From the NCBI GenBank assembly GCA_964399965.1, contig CAYNRX010000005.1, forward strand, positions 15,626 to 79,625: 64,000 nt of DNA. The letters are read 5' to 3'. Under the pieces are notes generated by a model. It was not told the origin of the DNA, made no database searches, and worked only from the letters and a program-made list of their open reading frames with translations. The stretch's first letter is position 1, and each line of letters opens with the position of its first letter. Position numbers and translations under genes: made by a program. Source of the DNA: UBA1381 sp964399965. Its GTDB lineage: Bacteria > Bacillota > Clostridia > UBA1381. This document shows positions 44,288-52,837 of this stretch, piece after piece.

Positions 44288-44371
44288 TTTCCATGTCCTC
44301 CTTATTATGCCCGGCTCACCCGGGATCCGATCCTGCCGGTCCGGCTTGAGCTGATATTGTTGACTTTGTTG

Positions 44372-44398
44372 TTAGCACTCTATCTTGTTGAGTGCTAA
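44372..44398. promoter_or_regulatory. Perfect CIRCE element of the groES-groEL operon
   Basis: TTAGCACTC (44372-44380), 9 bases, GAGTGCTAA (44390-44398), the canonical HrcA operator. It begins just downstream of the -10 box, over the transcription start. Confidence 0.98.
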
Positions 44399-44402
44399 AG
44401 CT

Positions 44403-44431
44403 ATTATCGGTCATTTTCATGAAATAGGCAA
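44403..44431 (-). promoter_or_regulatory. groES promoter
   Basis: Minus strand TTGCCT (44426-44431), 17 bases, GATAAT (44403-44408). Confidence 0.8.
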
Positions 44432-44545
44432 ATATTGCTTTTGGCCGATTTTGCTTATTTTTACGGATTTAGCTGCTGTTTACATCATTTTTCTTATAAA
44501 ATCATCGTTTTTCATTATTAACAATTTGTTCATAATTTTAAATTT

Positions 44546-44920
44546 TCACACAAAATTCTCCCATACCGCAAGCGCATTTTCCAAGTCAGGGGCAAATATA
44601 CCCTTCTCCAGCTTCCTCCTGTCCTCCTCCGGATATAGGCCGGGATCTATGCTCTCCTCCCGAATCAGCTCTCTTCCCTCTCCCGAGACGCTGTAAAGGC
44701 ATAGCCGCCCATCCTCGCAGCTCACCATATAGGATATCTGCACCGGCTCCTGCTCTATCACCGGCCGTGCGCTTTCAGCCGCAGGAGCGGCCGTCACGGC
44801 GGCGGGCATTTCCTGAGGATGCGCCTGCTCAAGCGTCAGCGAGCCTATGAGAAAACCTCCCGTAAAACAGAACGCCCCTGCCAAAATCACCGACACGATA
44901 TATGACGATATCCTTTTCAT
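44546..44920 (-). CDS. Small exported protein with BofC-like C-terminal segment
   Basis: 124 residues. One N-terminal membrane span or uncleaved signal (about 6-28), a proline/alanine-rich linker (about 35-58), then YMVSCEDGRLCLYSVSGEG and a helix ending LEKGIFAPDLENALAVWENF. The strand-rich 'G-R-L-x-L/V-Y' then acidic helix resembles the C-terminal domain of BofC-type and related Firmicutes spore/envelope proteins, but the match is weak. Monocistronic and divergent from the membrane protein at 45065. Function unassigned. Confidence 0.65.
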   Translation of the reverse strand: MKRISSYIVSVILAGAFCFTGGFLIGSLTLEQAHPQEMPAAVTAAPAAESARPVIEQEPVQISYMVSCEDGRLCLYSVSGEGRELIREESIDPGLYPEEDRRKLEKGIFAPDLENALAVWENFV

Positions 44921-45009
44921 CTTATTTTCCTCCTCGCGCGCATAAAACTTGTTTTTATGAAATTATTTCCTGTTTTCGTTATTTTATACGAATATTTTTT
45001 AAAATATTG

Positions 45010-45038
45010 TTGAAACTGTGCACATTTTATGTTACAAT
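45010..45038 (+). promoter_or_regulatory. Promoter of the membrane protein-deoC-deoB operon
   Basis: TTGAAA (45010-45015), 17 bases, TACAAT (45033-45038). Confidence 0.8.
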
Positions 45039-45064
45039 AATAACAAAAAGAAAGGACGGTAAAA

Positions 45065-45937
45065 GTGAGTTCAAAAAACAACAAACATGACTTTAAATTC
45101 CACGCCAACGTAACTGTATATTTTATCCTGCGCATACTGGTGCTGGCGGTGATGGTGATACAATTTATCCACGGCAACTACAACAACGTATTCATATGCC
45201 TGCTGACGCTGATATTGTTTCTGATACCGGTGATAGCCGATCACAACCTCAATATCAAGCTGCCGACCACGCTGGAGATAATAATCCTCCTATTCATATT
45301 TTCGGCGGAGATCCTGGGGGAGATACATTCATTTTATGTGCGCATCCCCTACTGGGATACTATCCTGCACATAATAAACGGCTTTATGATGGCCGCTATC
45401 GGCTTTACGATGATAGACATTTTGAACCAGCACCCGAAATTCCACATCAGCATGTCGCCGGTTTTCGTAGCGTTCACTGCCTTTTGTTTTTCGATGACGA
45501 TAGGAGTGGTATGGGAGTTTTTTGAATTTGCTATGGATCAGCTGTTTCTTACTGACATGCAGAAGGATACGCTCATCCCCGCTATATCCTCGGTATACTT
45601 AAACCCGGAAGGGATAAACGATGCTGTCGTGGTAAAGGATATAACCGAAACGGTCATAAAGACCGCATCGGGAGAAATAACGGTACCCGGCGGTTATTTG
45701 GACGTAGGCGTGATCGATACTATGAAGGATCTGCTGGTAAACTGCGCCGGCGCGCTGATATTCTCCGCCATAGGTGCTGTATACATCAAAAACCGCGGCC
45801 GGGGCAAATTCGCCGCCCGCTTTATCCCCCAGCTGAAAACACCCGAGGAAATACGCCAGAGCCGTCAACTTCGCCGTGAATTCTTTGAGAAAAAACAGGC
45901 GAAAAAAGCAAAAAAACGCCAAAGGAAAGGATGCTGA
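45065..45937 (+). CDS. Polytopic membrane protein, DUF2238/YjdF-like
   Basis: 290 residues, about six membrane segments between residues 15 and 165 plus one near 235-255, ending in a lysine/arginine-rich cytoplasmic tail. Motifs: YWDTILHIINGFMMAAIGFTM and TIGVVWEFFEFAMDQLF, where the conserved D...H and W-E-x-x-E resemble the DUF2238/YjdF family. No transport or enzyme role is established. GTG start at 45065 behind AAAGGACGG. It precedes deoC by 3 bases, so cotranscription with nucleoside catabolism is nearly certain; whether it handles a related substrate is speculation. Confidence 0.75.
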   Translation: MSSKNNKHDFKFHANVTVYFILRILVLAVMVIQFIHGNYNNVFICLLTLILFLIPVIADHNLNIKLPTTLEIIILLFIFSAEILGEIHSFYVRIPYWDTILHIINGFMMAAIGFTMIDILNQHPKFHISMSPVFVAFTAFCFSMTIGVVWEFFEFAMDQLFLTDMQKDTLIPAISSVYLNPEGINDAVVVKDITETVIKTASGEITVPGGYLDVGVIDTMKDLLVNCAGALIFSAIGAVYIKNRGRGKFAARFIPQLKTPEEIRQSRQLRREFFEKKQAKKAKKRQRKGC

Positions 45938-45940
45938 AAA

Positions 45941-46579
45941 ATGGAGCTTTTTAAGTATATCGACCATACCCTGCTCTCCCCGACGGCCACCTTTGAGGAT
46001 ATCCGCCGTCTATGCATGGAGGGCTATGAATACAGAGCCGCCTCTGTCTGCATACCGCCTTGCTATGTCGCCTTTGCGCGCAGGACGTTCCCGGGGCTTA
46101 ATATCTGCACTGTGGTCGGCTTCCCTCTCGGCTATAACACCATCGTCTCCAAGGTGAACGAGGCGGAGACTCTGCTGCATCTGGGGGCGGACGAGATAGA
46201 TACCGTTGTCAACCGCGGAATGATAAAAAACGGCGATTTTGACATGGTGACCCAGGAGCTTACGCGTATCAAGAAGGTCTGCGGCGACAATATCCTAAAA
46301 GTGATAGCCGAGACCTGCGACCTCACCGAGGAAGAAAAGATAAAGCTCTGCGACTGCGTAAACAAGAGCGGAGCGGATTTCATCAAGACCTCCACCGGTT
46401 TCGGAAAAAGCGGAGCCGCGCTTGAGGACGTGGAGCTGTTTAAAGCGTACATTTCTCCCAATGTGCGTATAAAGGCCGCCGGCGGTATTCGTACGGAGAA
46501 GGAAATACGCGCATTCATCGACGCCGGCTGCTCACGCATAGGCACCAGCGCAGGGGTACGTATCCTGGCGGAGGGATGA
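45941..46579 (+). CDS. deoC: Deoxyribose-phosphate aldolase
   Basis: 212 residues. Splits 2-deoxyribose 5-phosphate to glyceraldehyde 3-phosphate and acetaldehyde. Class I aldolase features: KYIDHTLLSPTAT at the N-terminus, LKVIAETCDLTEEEK, the Schiff-base lysine in ADFIKTSTGFG and KAAGGIRT with the second active-site lysine. Spaced 3 bases from both neighbours, in the order membrane protein, deoC, deoB. Confidence 0.97.
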   Translation: MELFKYIDHTLLSPTATFEDIRRLCMEGYEYRAASVCIPPCYVAFARRTFPGLNICTVVGFPLGYNTIVSKVNEAETLLHLGADEIDTVVNRGMIKNGDFDMVTQELTRIKKVCGDNILKVIAETCDLTEEEKIKLCDCVNKSGADFIKTSTGFGKSGAALEDVELFKAYISPNVRIKAAGGIRTEKEIRAFIDAGCSRIGTSAGVRILAEG

Positions 46580-46582
46580 GAT

Positions 46583-47698
46583 ATGAAGAGAGTATTTTTG
46601 ATAGTTGCCGACAGCTTCGGCATCGGCTCCGCTCCCGACGCCGCCGATTTCGGCGATGCGGGAGCCAACACGCTTTTGTCCTGCTATAAAACGGGACTTC
46701 TTGAGATCCCCACTCTTGCCCGGCTGGGACTTTTCAATATCGATGGCGTGGACTGCGGGAAAAAGGCGTCCTTGCCGCTTGCCGATCACGCCCGGCTTGA
46801 GGAACTTTCACGCGGCAAGGATACAACGATAGGTCACTGGGAGATAGCAGGGATAGTGTCCGAAAAGCCGCTGCCGACATATCCTCACGGCTTTCCGCCG
46901 GAAATAATCTCGGCCTTTGAGAAGGCGACCGGACACAAGGTCCTGTGCAACAAGCCGTATTTGGGCACGCAGGTGATAGCGGACTACGGCGAGGAGCATA
47001 TGAGAACCGGCGCGCTGATCGTCTACACCTCTGCCGACAGCGTGTTTCAGATAGCCGCCCATGAGGACGTTGTCCCCATAGAGCAGCTCTACAAATACTG
47101 CCGGGAAGCGCGGCGGATACTTACCGGCGAGCATAATGTCGGCCGGGTCATAGCCCGACCATTTATCGGTACGCCCGGAAATTTCACGCGCACCGACAAA
47201 CGGCATGATTTTTCGGTCGAGCCGCCCGCTCCCACAATGCTTGACGAGCTTAAAGCGTCCGGGCTTGACGTTATAGCCGCGGGCAAGATAAACGATATTT
47301 TTTGCGGACGCGGCGTCACCGAAGCTGTCAGGACGCATAATAACGAGGACGGCATGGATAAGACTATCGCCTATGCCAAGAAGGATTTTAGCGGACTTTG
47401 CTTTGTCAATCTCGTTGATTTCGATATGCTCTACGGCCACCGCAACGATGCGCGCGGCTATGCCTGCGCCCTGTCATCCTTTGATAAGCGGCTCTTTGAG
47501 CTGCTGCCGCTTTTGACCGCGGAGGATCTTCTGATAATAACGGCGGATCACGGCTGCGACCCCGGCTTCCCCGGCACCGATCACACGCGTGAGTACGTGC
47601 CGTATCTGTCATATTGCACACATAAAACCGGGGAAAATCTTGGCACTTTACGGGGATTTTGCCACGTTTCCCAGGCCGTAAAATCATGGCTATTGTAG
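46583..47698 (+). CDS. deoB: Phosphopentomutase
   Basis: 371 residues, slightly shorter than the usual 385-395. Interconverts (deoxy)ribose 1- and 5-phosphates. Alkaline-phosphatase-like metal sites: VADSFGIGSAPDAADFGDAG, KDTTIGHWEIAG with the phosphorylated Thr, NLVDFDMLYGHRND and ITADHGCDPGFPGTDHTRE. Supplies deoC with deoxyribose 5-phosphate. Ends at a strong terminator. Confidence 0.96.
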   Translation: MKRVFLIVADSFGIGSAPDAADFGDAGANTLLSCYKTGLLEIPTLARLGLFNIDGVDCGKKASLPLADHARLEELSRGKDTTIGHWEIAGIVSEKPLPTYPHGFPPEIISAFEKATGHKVLCNKPYLGTQVIADYGEEHMRTGALIVYTSADSVFQIAAHEDVVPIEQLYKYCREARRILTGEHNVGRVIARPFIGTPGNFTRTDKRHDFSVEPPAPTMLDELKASGLDVIAAGKINDIFCGRGVTEAVRTHNNEDGMDKTIAYAKKDFSGLCFVNLVDFDMLYGHRNDARGYACALSSFDKRLFELLPLLTAEDLLIITADHGCDPGFPGTDHTREYVPYLSYCTHKTGENLGTLRGFCHVSQAVKSWLL

Positions 47699-47705
47699 AA
47701 AATGG

Positions 47706-47745
47706 AGAGGAATACGGTAATTTTACCATATTCCTCTGTTTTTTT
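47706..47745 (+). terminator. Terminator of the deoC-deoB operon
   Basis: AGAGGAATA.GGTAA / TTACC.TATTCCTCT stem, then seven T. Confidence 0.85.
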
Positions 47746-47777
47746 ATATGAAAAATAACTATATTTTCAAAAAACAG

Positions 47778-47806
47778 TTGTTTTTTTCTGAAAAATACGA
47801 TATAAT
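47778..47806 (+). promoter_or_regulatory. Promoter of the cysE-cysS-mrnC genes
   Basis: TTGTTT (47778-47783), 17 bases, TATAAT (47801-47806). The leader of about 35 bases excludes a T-box. Confidence 0.75.
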
Positions 47807-47847
47807 TAGAAGATGGATAGTAATGAATTTTCAGCGAGGTGCAGACT

Positions 47848-48537
47848 TTGTTTAAAAATATAGCTTATGACATCAAATCTATACTTCGCCGCGACCCGGC
47901 AGCCAGAAACGGGCTGGAGGTGTTTTTCCTCTATTCCGGCTTTCATGCCCTGCTGTGGCATAGGCTATCGCACCGGCTGTTTAAAATGCATTTGAAATTT
48001 GCCGCCAGGCTGGCTTCACAGCTGGGACGGTTCTTCACCGGCGTGGAGATACACCCGGGAGCGGTGATCGGTCGCGGCCTGCTCATAGACCACGGAATGG
48101 GGGTAGTGATCGGGGAAACAGCCGTCATCGGCGACGACTGCACGATATACCAGGGCGTTACCCTCGGCGGCACCGGCAAGGAATGCGGGAAACGTCACCC
48201 GACCATCGGCAACAACGTCATGATCGGCAGCGGCGCCAAGGTGCTGGGGCCGTTCACGGTCGGCGACAATTCCAAAATAGCAGCAGGAGCCGTGGTCCTC
48301 TCAGAGGTGCCTCCCGACTCCACCTGCGTCGGCGTCCCCGCCCGCATCGTCCGCCAGGCCGGAAGAAAGGTCTCAGACGACCTTGACCAGGTTAAGATCC
48401 CCGACCCCGTATCCTTGCAGATGACGACGATGACCGTGCACCTAAAAACGCTGGAACGTAAAATAGAAGCTCTGGAAAACGAGCTGCGTGAAAGGAATAT
48501 GAAGAATGAAGATATACAACACAATGACAAGGAGTAA
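47848..48537 (+). CDS. cysE: Serine O-acetyltransferase
   Basis: 229 residues. Makes O-acetylserine for cysteine synthesis. N-terminal helical domain (RRDPAARNGLEVFFLYSGFH) then left-handed beta-helix hexapeptide repeats (about 55-170), with IDHGMGVVIGETAVIGDD and TLGGTGKECGKRHPTIG carrying the active-site histidines. I choose TTG 47848 (MFKNIAYDI), with GAGG 9 bases ahead and an N-terminus matching the family; GTG 47839 is the alternative. Its 3' end overlaps cysS by 32 bases. Confidence 0.93.
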   Translation: MFKNIAYDIKSILRRDPAARNGLEVFFLYSGFHALLWHRLSHRLFKMHLKFAARLASQLGRFFTGVEIHPGAVIGRGLLIDHGMGVVIGETAVIGDDCTIYQGVTLGGTGKECGKRHPTIGNNVMIGSGAKVLGPFTVGDNSKIAAGAVVLSEVPPDSTCVGVPARIVRQAGRKVSDDLDQVKIPDPVSLQMTTMTVHLKTLERKIEALENELRERNMKNEDIQHNDKE

Positions 48538-49912
48538 GGAGGAATTTGTCCCCCTAAACGAGGGCGAGGTGAAGATGTATTCCTGCGGGCCGACGGTCTA
48601 CGACTATTTCCATCTCGGCAACGCCAGACCCTTCATCATTTTCGACACCCTGCGCCGCTATCTGGAATTTTCCGGCTACAAGGTGACGTTCGTGCAGAAT
48701 TTCACCGATATAGATGATAAGATGATAAACCGCGCCAACGAAGAGGGCATCACGGTAGCCCAGCTGGGAGAGCGGTTTATCGGCGAATATTTCAAGGACG
48801 CAAAAGCTCTCGGCATCCGCCCGGCCACCTTCCATCCGCGGGCAACAGAGAACATCGACGCTATAATCAAAACGATAAAAAAGCTGGAGGACAACGGCTA
48901 TGCCTACAATGTGGACGGCAACGTGTATTTTGCGGTAAAGAAGTTCCCTGCCTACGGCGCGCTTTCCAAGCAGCCTTTAGAAGAGCTTGAGGCCGGGGCG
49001 CGCATCGATGTAAACGAAAAAAAGAACGATGCGATGGATTTTGCCCTCTGGAAAAAACAGAAGCCGGGAGAGCCGGCCTGGGAAAGCCCCTGGGGCATGG
49101 GACGTCCTGGCTGGCATATCGAGTGCTCGGCTATGGCCAACAAATACCTGGGCGAGACTATAGATATCCATTCCGGCGGCCGCGACCTGATATTCCCCCA
49201 TCACGAGAACGAGATCGCCCAGAGCGAGTGCGCCAATTGCAAGCAGTTCGCCCGCTACTGGATGCACAACGGTTATATAAATATCGACAACCGCAAGATG
49301 AGCAAATCCCTGGGCAATTTCTTCACTGTCAGGGATATCGCCAAAAAATATGATTGCGAGGTGATACGCTTTTTCATGCTCCAGGCGCATTACAGGAGCC
49401 CGATAAATTTCAGCGCAGAGCTTATGGAACAAGCCAAATCGGCTGTGGAACGCGTATATACCTGCATAGACAACCTGGAATTTCTGCTTAAAAACAGCGA
49501 GGAGCGCACTCCGACAGCGGAGGATGCCGCTTTTATGGATACGGTCAAGGCCTGCCGGCAAAAGTTTATAGACGCTATGGACGACGACCTCAACACCGCC
49601 GATGCTCTTGCCGCCGTATTCGATATAATTTATGAGGCCAACACCAGGCTTTCCGAAAGCGAAAGGAATAATACAGAGGCCGTAAGGCTTGCTCTGGACA
49701 CCATCCATGAGCTGGGCAGCATACTGGGGCTGTTTGAAAAGAGCGGCAAAAAGGATATAAGCGCAGAGGTCGAGGAGCTTATAAAAATGCGCGCCGAAGC
49801 ACGGGCCGCCAAAAACTGGGCTGAGGCCGACGCCATCCGCGACCGTCTGCGGGAGATGAACATAGAGCTTAAGGATACGCCAATGGGGGTAAAATGGAAC
49901 TATATAGAATAG
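48506..49912 (+). CDS. cysS: Cysteinyl-tRNA synthetase
   Basis: 468 residues. Class I synthetase: zinc/HIGH region MYSCGPTVYDYFHLGNARPF, zinc-binding GWHIECSAMANKYLG with HSGGRDLIFPHHENEIAQSE nearby, KMSKSLGN loop, and a C-terminal anticodon-binding helical domain. Start ATG lies inside cysE. The cysE-cysS-mrnC order is conserved in Firmicutes and ties cysteine synthesis to tRNA charging. Confidence 0.98.
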   Translation: MKIYNTMTRSKEEFVPLNEGEVKMYSCGPTVYDYFHLGNARPFIIFDTLRRYLEFSGYKVTFVQNFTDIDDKMINRANEEGITVAQLGERFIGEYFKDAKALGIRPATFHPRATENIDAIIKTIKKLEDNGYAYNVDGNVYFAVKKFPAYGALSKQPLEELEAGARIDVNEKKNDAMDFALWKKQKPGEPAWESPWGMGRPGWHIECSAMANKYLGETIDIHSGGRDLIFPHHENEIAQSECANCKQFARYWMHNGYINIDNRKMSKSLGNFFTVRDIAKKYDCEVIRFFMLQAHYRSPINFSAELMEQAKSAVERVYTCIDNLEFLLKNSEERTPTAEDAAFMDTVKACRQKFIDAMDDDLNTADALAAVFDIIYEANTRLSESERNNTEAVRLALDTIHELGSILGLFEKSGKKDISAEVEELIKMRAEARAAKNWAEADAIRDRLREMNIELKDTPMGVKWNYIE

Positions 49913-50301
49913 AACCCGGCAAAAAGCCCTCCCTGCTTTCACCGCTGGTACTGGCATATGTCGGCGACAGCGTTTACGAGGTCTATGTGCGCACGAGGCT
50001 TATTGCGGAAAATCCCGACCTGCCGGCGCACAAGCTCCACGTTCTGGCCACCGGTCATGTGAAAGCTCACGCGCAGTCGATAAGCATGGGCGCCTTGGAA
50101 GGGCTTTTGTCTTTCGAGGAGGAAAGCATATACAAACGCGGCAGAAATGCCAAATCCCCTACCGTCCCCAAGCACGCCGAGATCGCAGACTATCGCCGTG
50201 CGACCGGTTTTGAGGCTCTCGTCGGCTGGCTGTTTCTTGAAGGGCAGACGGACAGGCTCAATGAAATAATGTCTTTAGCGTATGAAAATGCGTTAAAATA
50301 A
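49894..50301 (+). CDS. mrnC: Mini-ribonuclease III
   Basis: 135 residues: an RNase III catalytic domain without a double-stranded-RNA-binding domain. VLAYVGDSVYEVYVRTRL holds the catalytic acidic cluster; RGRNAKSPTVPKHAEIADYRRATGFEALVGWLFL is the rest of the core (read here in two pieces, up to and after EIADYR). It trims 23S rRNA precursors. Overlaps the cysS end by 19 bases. Confidence 0.95.
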   Translation: MELYRIEPGKKPSLLSPLVLAYVGDSVYEVYVRTRLIAENPDLPAHKLHVLATGHVKAHAQSISMGALEGLLSFEEESIYKRGRNAKSPTVPKHAEIADYRRATGFEALVGWLFLEGQTDRLNEIMSLAYENALK

Positions 50302-50304
50302 ATT

Positions 50305-50323
50305 TATCCGCAAAAAGCGGATA
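50305..50323 (+). other. Short hairpin between mrnC and the transketolase genes
   Basis: TATCCGC, five A, GCGGATA. No T-run follows, so it is not an evident terminator; possibly an mRNA processing or stability element. Confidence 0.4.
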
Positions 50324-50353
50324 TCTCAAGGATAATTTAAGGAGGAGATAGTG

Positions 50354-51202
50354 ATGGATCAAAAGAGAATCACCGAACTTGCCATCATTGCAAACCGGGT
50401 GCGCAAAAATGCGCTCACAGCCGTACACAGCGCCAAATCCGGCCACCCCGGCGGCTCACTGTCGATAGCTGACGTGCTGACGCTTTTGTACTTTGAAGTA
50501 ATGAACGTAGACCCCAAGGATCCGAAGATGCCGGAAAGAGACCGCTTTGTACTTTCCAAGGGGCATACGGCTCCCGCTCTTTACGGGACGCTTGCCGAAC
50601 GCGGCTTTTTCCCGGTCGAAGACATCCCCGGTTTCCGTTCGATAAACAGCTACCTGCAAGGCCATCCCGATATGAACAAGGTGCCCGGAGTTGATATGTC
50701 CACCGGCTCCCTCGGTCAGGGTGTGTCAGTCGCGGGCGGCATGGCACTGGCAGCCAAGCTCGACGGCAAATCCTACAGGGTATATTCGATCCTTGGCGAC
50801 GGAGAGCTGGAGGAAGGGCAGGTATGGGAGCTGGCAATGTTCGCGCCCCATTACAAGCTCGATAACTTTACGATATTCGTTGACAACAACGGCCTGCAGA
50901 TAGACGGCGATATTTCCAAGGTCATGAACCCCAACCCGATAGACAAGAAATTCGAGGCTTTCGGCTGGCACGTGGTACATGCCGACGCTCACGATTTCAA
51001 CAGTCTCTTAGACGCCATAAACGAAGCCAAGGCTACCAAGGGTAAGCCCACGGCCGTTATAATGAAATCCGTAAAGGGCAAGAACGTTTCATTCATGGAG
51101 AACAACGCCGGCTGGCACGGAGCGGCTCCCAACGACGAGCAGTACACCCAGGCCATTTCAGAGCTGGACGCTATCATTGCAGAATTGGAGGCGAGCTTAT
51201 AA
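50354..51202 (+). CDS. Transketolase, N-terminal (TPP-binding) subunit
   Basis: 282 residues. Carries the PP domain: AKSGHPGGSLSIADVLTLLYF, LSKGHTAPALYGTLAERGFF and the GDG...N TPP/Mg motif SILGDGELEEGQVWE...VDNNGLQIDG. Works with the next gene as a two-chain transketolase in the pentose phosphate pathway. ATG at 50354 has GGAGG 8 bases upstream; the GTG at 50351 is too close. Stop and next start overlap (TAATG). Confidence 0.95.
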   Translation: MDQKRITELAIIANRVRKNALTAVHSAKSGHPGGSLSIADVLTLLYFEVMNVDPKDPKMPERDRFVLSKGHTAPALYGTLAERGFFPVEDIPGFRSINSYLQGHPDMNKVPGVDMSTGSLGQGVSVAGGMALAAKLDGKSYRVYSILGDGELEEGQVWELAMFAPHYKLDNFTIFVDNNGLQIDGDISKVMNPNPIDKKFEAFGWHVVHADAHDFNSLLDAINEAKATKGKPTAVIMKSVKGKNVSFMENNAGWHGAAPNDEQYTQAISELDAIIAELEASL

Positions 51203-52134
51203 TGGCAAAGAAAGCAACAAGAGAATCCTACGGAGCGGCTTTGGCCGAATTTGGCGCAGACGAAAGGATAGTAGTCCTCGACGCCGACCTTTCCAAGTCC
51301 ACCAAGACAGATGTATTCAAGAAGAAATACCCTGAGCGTTTCATAAACTGCGGCATCGCCGAAGCCAATATGATGTGCGTAGCCGCCGGACTGGCAGCAT
51401 CGGGCAAGATCGCATTTGCTTCCACATTTGCAATGTTTGCTGCCGGCAGGGCTTTTGAGCAGGTGAGAAACTCTATCGGCTATACCCGTCTCAACGTAAA
51501 GATAGGCGCAACGCACGCCGGCATCTCGGTAGGAGAGGACGGAGCCTCGCACCAGTGTCTTGAGGACATCGCCCTTATGCGTTCGATCCCCGGCATGGTG
51601 ATAATAAACCCGGCCGACGATATAGAAGCCGTTTCGGCAGTAAAGGCGGCGATAGATTACGAGGGTCCCGTTTATATGCGTTTTGGCCGTCTGGCCGTTG
51701 AGGACGTCAACGCTCCCGATTACAAGTTCCAGCTGGGCAAGGGAGTTATGCTTGCCGAGGGAAAAGACGTTTCCATAATCGCTACCGGCCTTATGGTGGC
51801 CAAGGCGTTGGAGGCCAAGGAGCTTCTGGCAAAAGACGGCATTTCGGCCCGCGTTATAAACATACACACAATAAAGCCGATAGATGAGGATATCATTACC
51901 GCCGCAGCCAAAGAGACCGGGGCAATAGTCACCGCCGAGGAGCATTACATAATGGGCGGACTGGGCAGCGCAGTGACAGAGGTCGTCTGCAAAAACGCCC
52001 CCGTCCCCGTAAAGATAATCGGCACCGACCGCTACGGAAAATCGGGCAAGCCCAACGAGCTGTTTGAGGAATACGGCCTGACTGCGGAAAACATCGCCGC
52101 CCAGGCAAAGGCCGCGATAGCGATGAAGAAATAA
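51202..52134 (+). CDS. Transketolase, C-terminal (PYR) subunit
   Basis: 310 residues. Pyrimidine-binding domain with VVLDADLSKSTKT, RFINCGIAEANMMCVAAGLA (catalytic Glu of the GIAE motif), GATHAGISVGEDGASHQCLED, then the transketolase C-terminal domain with VTAEEHYIMGGLGSAV. Split transketolases are frequent in Clostridia. Translation is coupled to the upstream subunit. Confidence 0.95.
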   Translation: MAKKATRESYGAALAEFGADERIVVLDADLSKSTKTDVFKKKYPERFINCGIAEANMMCVAAGLAASGKIAFASTFAMFAAGRAFEQVRNSIGYTRLNVKIGATHAGISVGEDGASHQCLEDIALMRSIPGMVIINPADDIEAVSAVKAAIDYEGPVYMRFGRLAVEDVNAPDYKFQLGKGVMLAEGKDVSIIATGLMVAKALEAKELLAKDGISARVINIHTIKPIDEDIITAAAKETGAIVTAEEHYIMGGLGSAVTEVVCKNAPVPVKIIGTDRYGKSGKPNELFEEYGLTAENIAAQAKAAIAMKK

Positions 52135-52181
52135 GCTGAGCTTTAGCTGTGCCATACAAAAGCGAAAGGAAGGATACTGAT

Positions 52182-52721
52182 ATGCGCAAAACTTTTCTAT
52201 TTATAACCGGAGCTATTCTTGCAGTCATCTGTCTTTGTGCCTGCAATAACAACGGAGGTATCGGCGGAGTCAGCGCAACACCAACACCTATCCCCCAGAT
52301 CTCCCCGGAGGAGGTCCTGCCAATCGAATCAGCGGTAAGCGCCGTCGGCTACGAGCTTGTAAGCGACGGAGAGACCGAAAAGGACGGCGAACGCTCGGTA
52401 CTGTACAGAACAGAGCCTATCGGGAAAAACGACGTGGTAAAGGTAACTGTCCGGCAGTTTTCCGAGACCGTGTCCGAACAGGAAGTGACCGACAAATTCT
52501 ACGCTGCCAAAGAAAGCCGCCCCTCGGCAGAAACCATCGCCAGCGTCGGCGATGATGCGTTTTTGGCTTTCCCATCGATACACGTCTATAAGGACGGCCG
52601 CTATGTAGAGATAACGGCCGGTTCCGGTGCTGACGATACCCAGCGTGAACTTTTGATATCACTCGGGAAAACTGCCGCGGGAAATATTGAGCTTACGCCC
52701 GCGCAGCCTGCAGCTTCCTGA
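52182..52721 (+). CDS. Lipoprotein of unknown function
   Basis: 179 residues. Signal peptide with lipobox L18-C19-A20-C21, followed by an asparagine/glycine-rich linker and TPTPIP. The folded part (about 50-175) has no recognised domain: alternating strands and helices, e.g. SVLYRTEPIGKNDVVKVTVR and DDAFLAFPSIHVYKDGRYVE, resembling small two-layer domains that occur in extracytoplasmic Clostridial proteins. It follows the transketolase genes by 47 bases; a functional link is not evident. ATG chosen at 52182 behind AAGGA. Confidence 0.75.
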   Translation: MRKTFLFITGAILAVICLCACNNNGGIGGVSATPTPIPQISPEEVLPIESAVSAVGYELVSDGETEKDGERSVLYRTEPIGKNDVVKVTVRQFSETVSEQEVTDKFYAAKESRPSAETIASVGDDAFLAFPSIHVYKDGRYVEITAGSGADDTQRELLISLGKTAAGNIELTPAQPAAS

Positions 52722-52784
52722 TCCCTGCCTGCACGACAATAGCGCCTTACCCTGACGGCAAATGCTTTCATGGCGCATTTTCTA

Positions 52785-52831
52785 AAAAAGCTTGCTGCAA
52801 ACAGTGATGTTCTGTCTGCGGCAAGCTTTTT
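52785..52831. terminator. Bidirectional terminator between the lipoprotein and SipL-like genes
   Basis: AAAAAGCTTGC.GC / GC.GCAAGCTTTTT arms, usable from either side. Confidence 0.8.
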
Positions 52832-52837
52832 GTGCGT

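Noticed and set aside
50989..52155. 388-codon open frame on the minus strand
   Set aside because: Antisense to the transketolase C-terminal subunit; no recognisable domain.
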